Below, in pieces: positions 5,636 through 5,907 of a stretch of 5,907 nucleotides of DNA. The stretch lies in contig JABXIW010000206.1 in assembly GCA_013372875.1 (NCBI GenBank), forward strand, positions 1-5,907, given 5' to 3'. A model generated the notes under the pieces. That model did no database searches. It was not told where the DNA came from and saw nothing but the letters and a program-made list of their open reading frames with translations. The position numbers and the translations under genes are program-made. The number at the start of each line of letters is the position of its first letter. The stretch's first letter is position 1. The DNA comes from Gammaproteobacteria bacterium. Lineage in GTDB: Bacteria > Pseudomonadota > Gammaproteobacteria > Enterobacterales > Kangiellaceae.

Positions 5636-5907
5636 ATGGCGAAACTTACCCTTCAAGAACAAATGCTAAAAGCGGGCTTAGTTAACGAGAAAAAACTAAA
5701 GAAAGCGAAAAAAGGCTCAAAGAAATCACGCGTTCAAGCACGCGAAGTTAAAGCGGCGGTTGAAGAGAGTAAACGCCAGCAGGTAGAGCGAGACAAACAG
5801 CTAAGCCAACAACAAAACGCAGAGCGTCTAAGCAAAGAGATCAAAGCGCAAATCAATCAACTGATTGAGATGAACAAGATCGAGCTAAAAGATGGCGACA
5901 TCAAATA
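5636..5907 (+). CDS. yaiL: DUF2058 (YaiL-like) protein, N-terminal part, cut by the window end
   Basis: An open frame starts at 5636 and runs off the window with no stop after 90 full codons and two bases. It begins MAKLTLQEQMLKAGLVNEKK and contains KKSRVQAREVKAAVEESK (29-46), ERDKQLSQQQ (51-60) and INQLIEMNKI (73-82). This is the recognisable N-terminus of DUF2058/YaiL proteins, described in annotations as polynucleotide-associated; complete members are roughly 180 residues. The visible part is very rich in Lys, Glu and Gln, lacks cysteine and looks helical or coiled-coil from about residue 33 to 80. Its molecular role is not established. A GGA about six bases upstream is a modest ribosome binding site. 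It points the same way as the AraC-family gene but is separated by 125 bases and a hairpin, so it is probably an independent housekeeping gene. Confidence 0.88.
   Translation, partial: MAKLTLQEQMLKAGLVNEKKLKKAKKGSKKSRVQAREVKAAVEESKRQQVERDKQLSQQQNAERLSKEIKAQINQLIEMNKIELKDGDIK

Overview
The window looks like chromosomal DNA of a marine gammaproteobacterium, most likely a Vibrio or a close relative (Vibrionaceae). This rests on the overall look of the GrxB, NemA and DUF2058/YaiL-type proteins, moderate base composition and compact gene packing. It is a family-level judgement from recognition, not from a database search. I see no RNA gene, insertion sequence, CRISPR array or phage gene.

Layout. 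(1) Positions 1-154 are an upstream region with only a tentative promoter. (2) Positions 155-1919 (+) hold a tight two-gene unit: a glutaredoxin-2 family protein (grxB) with a CPFS instead of a CPYC active site, and an Old Yellow Enzyme of the NemA type. The second gene's ribosome binding site is fused to the stop codon of the first. (3) A perfect 10-bp GC-rich hairpin at 1927-1956 separates this unit from a convergent one, and with its A7 tract it is a textbook terminator for the minus-strand unit. (4) Positions 2003-4380 (-) hold a three-gene operon, in transcription order: short-chain dehydrogenase (SDR), small cupin resembling the 2,4'-dihydroxyacetophenone/acetylacetone dioxygenase group, and zinc-type medium-chain dehydrogenase (MDR) resembling butanediol dehydrogenases. 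(5) A 131-bp divergent control region separates this operon from an AraC-family regulator (4512-5510, +) with an N-terminal Arabinose_bd-type sensor domain. It carries a TTGCGA direct repeat with a 21-bp period over the regulator's likely promoter. (6) The window ends inside a DUF2058 (YaiL-like) gene starting at 5636.

How the genes may work together. The first pair fits thiol/electrophile defence: glutathione chemistry plus reduction of activated alkenes or nitro compounds. The SDR-cupin-MDR set with its divergent AraC regulator looks like a small inducible catabolic cassette. Two NAD-type dehydrogenases could oxidise a diol or secondary alcohol to a hydroxyketone or diketone, and the cupin could then cleave a C-C bond oxidatively. 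The substrate is unknown. This cassette is the most likely place for undescribed biology in the window.
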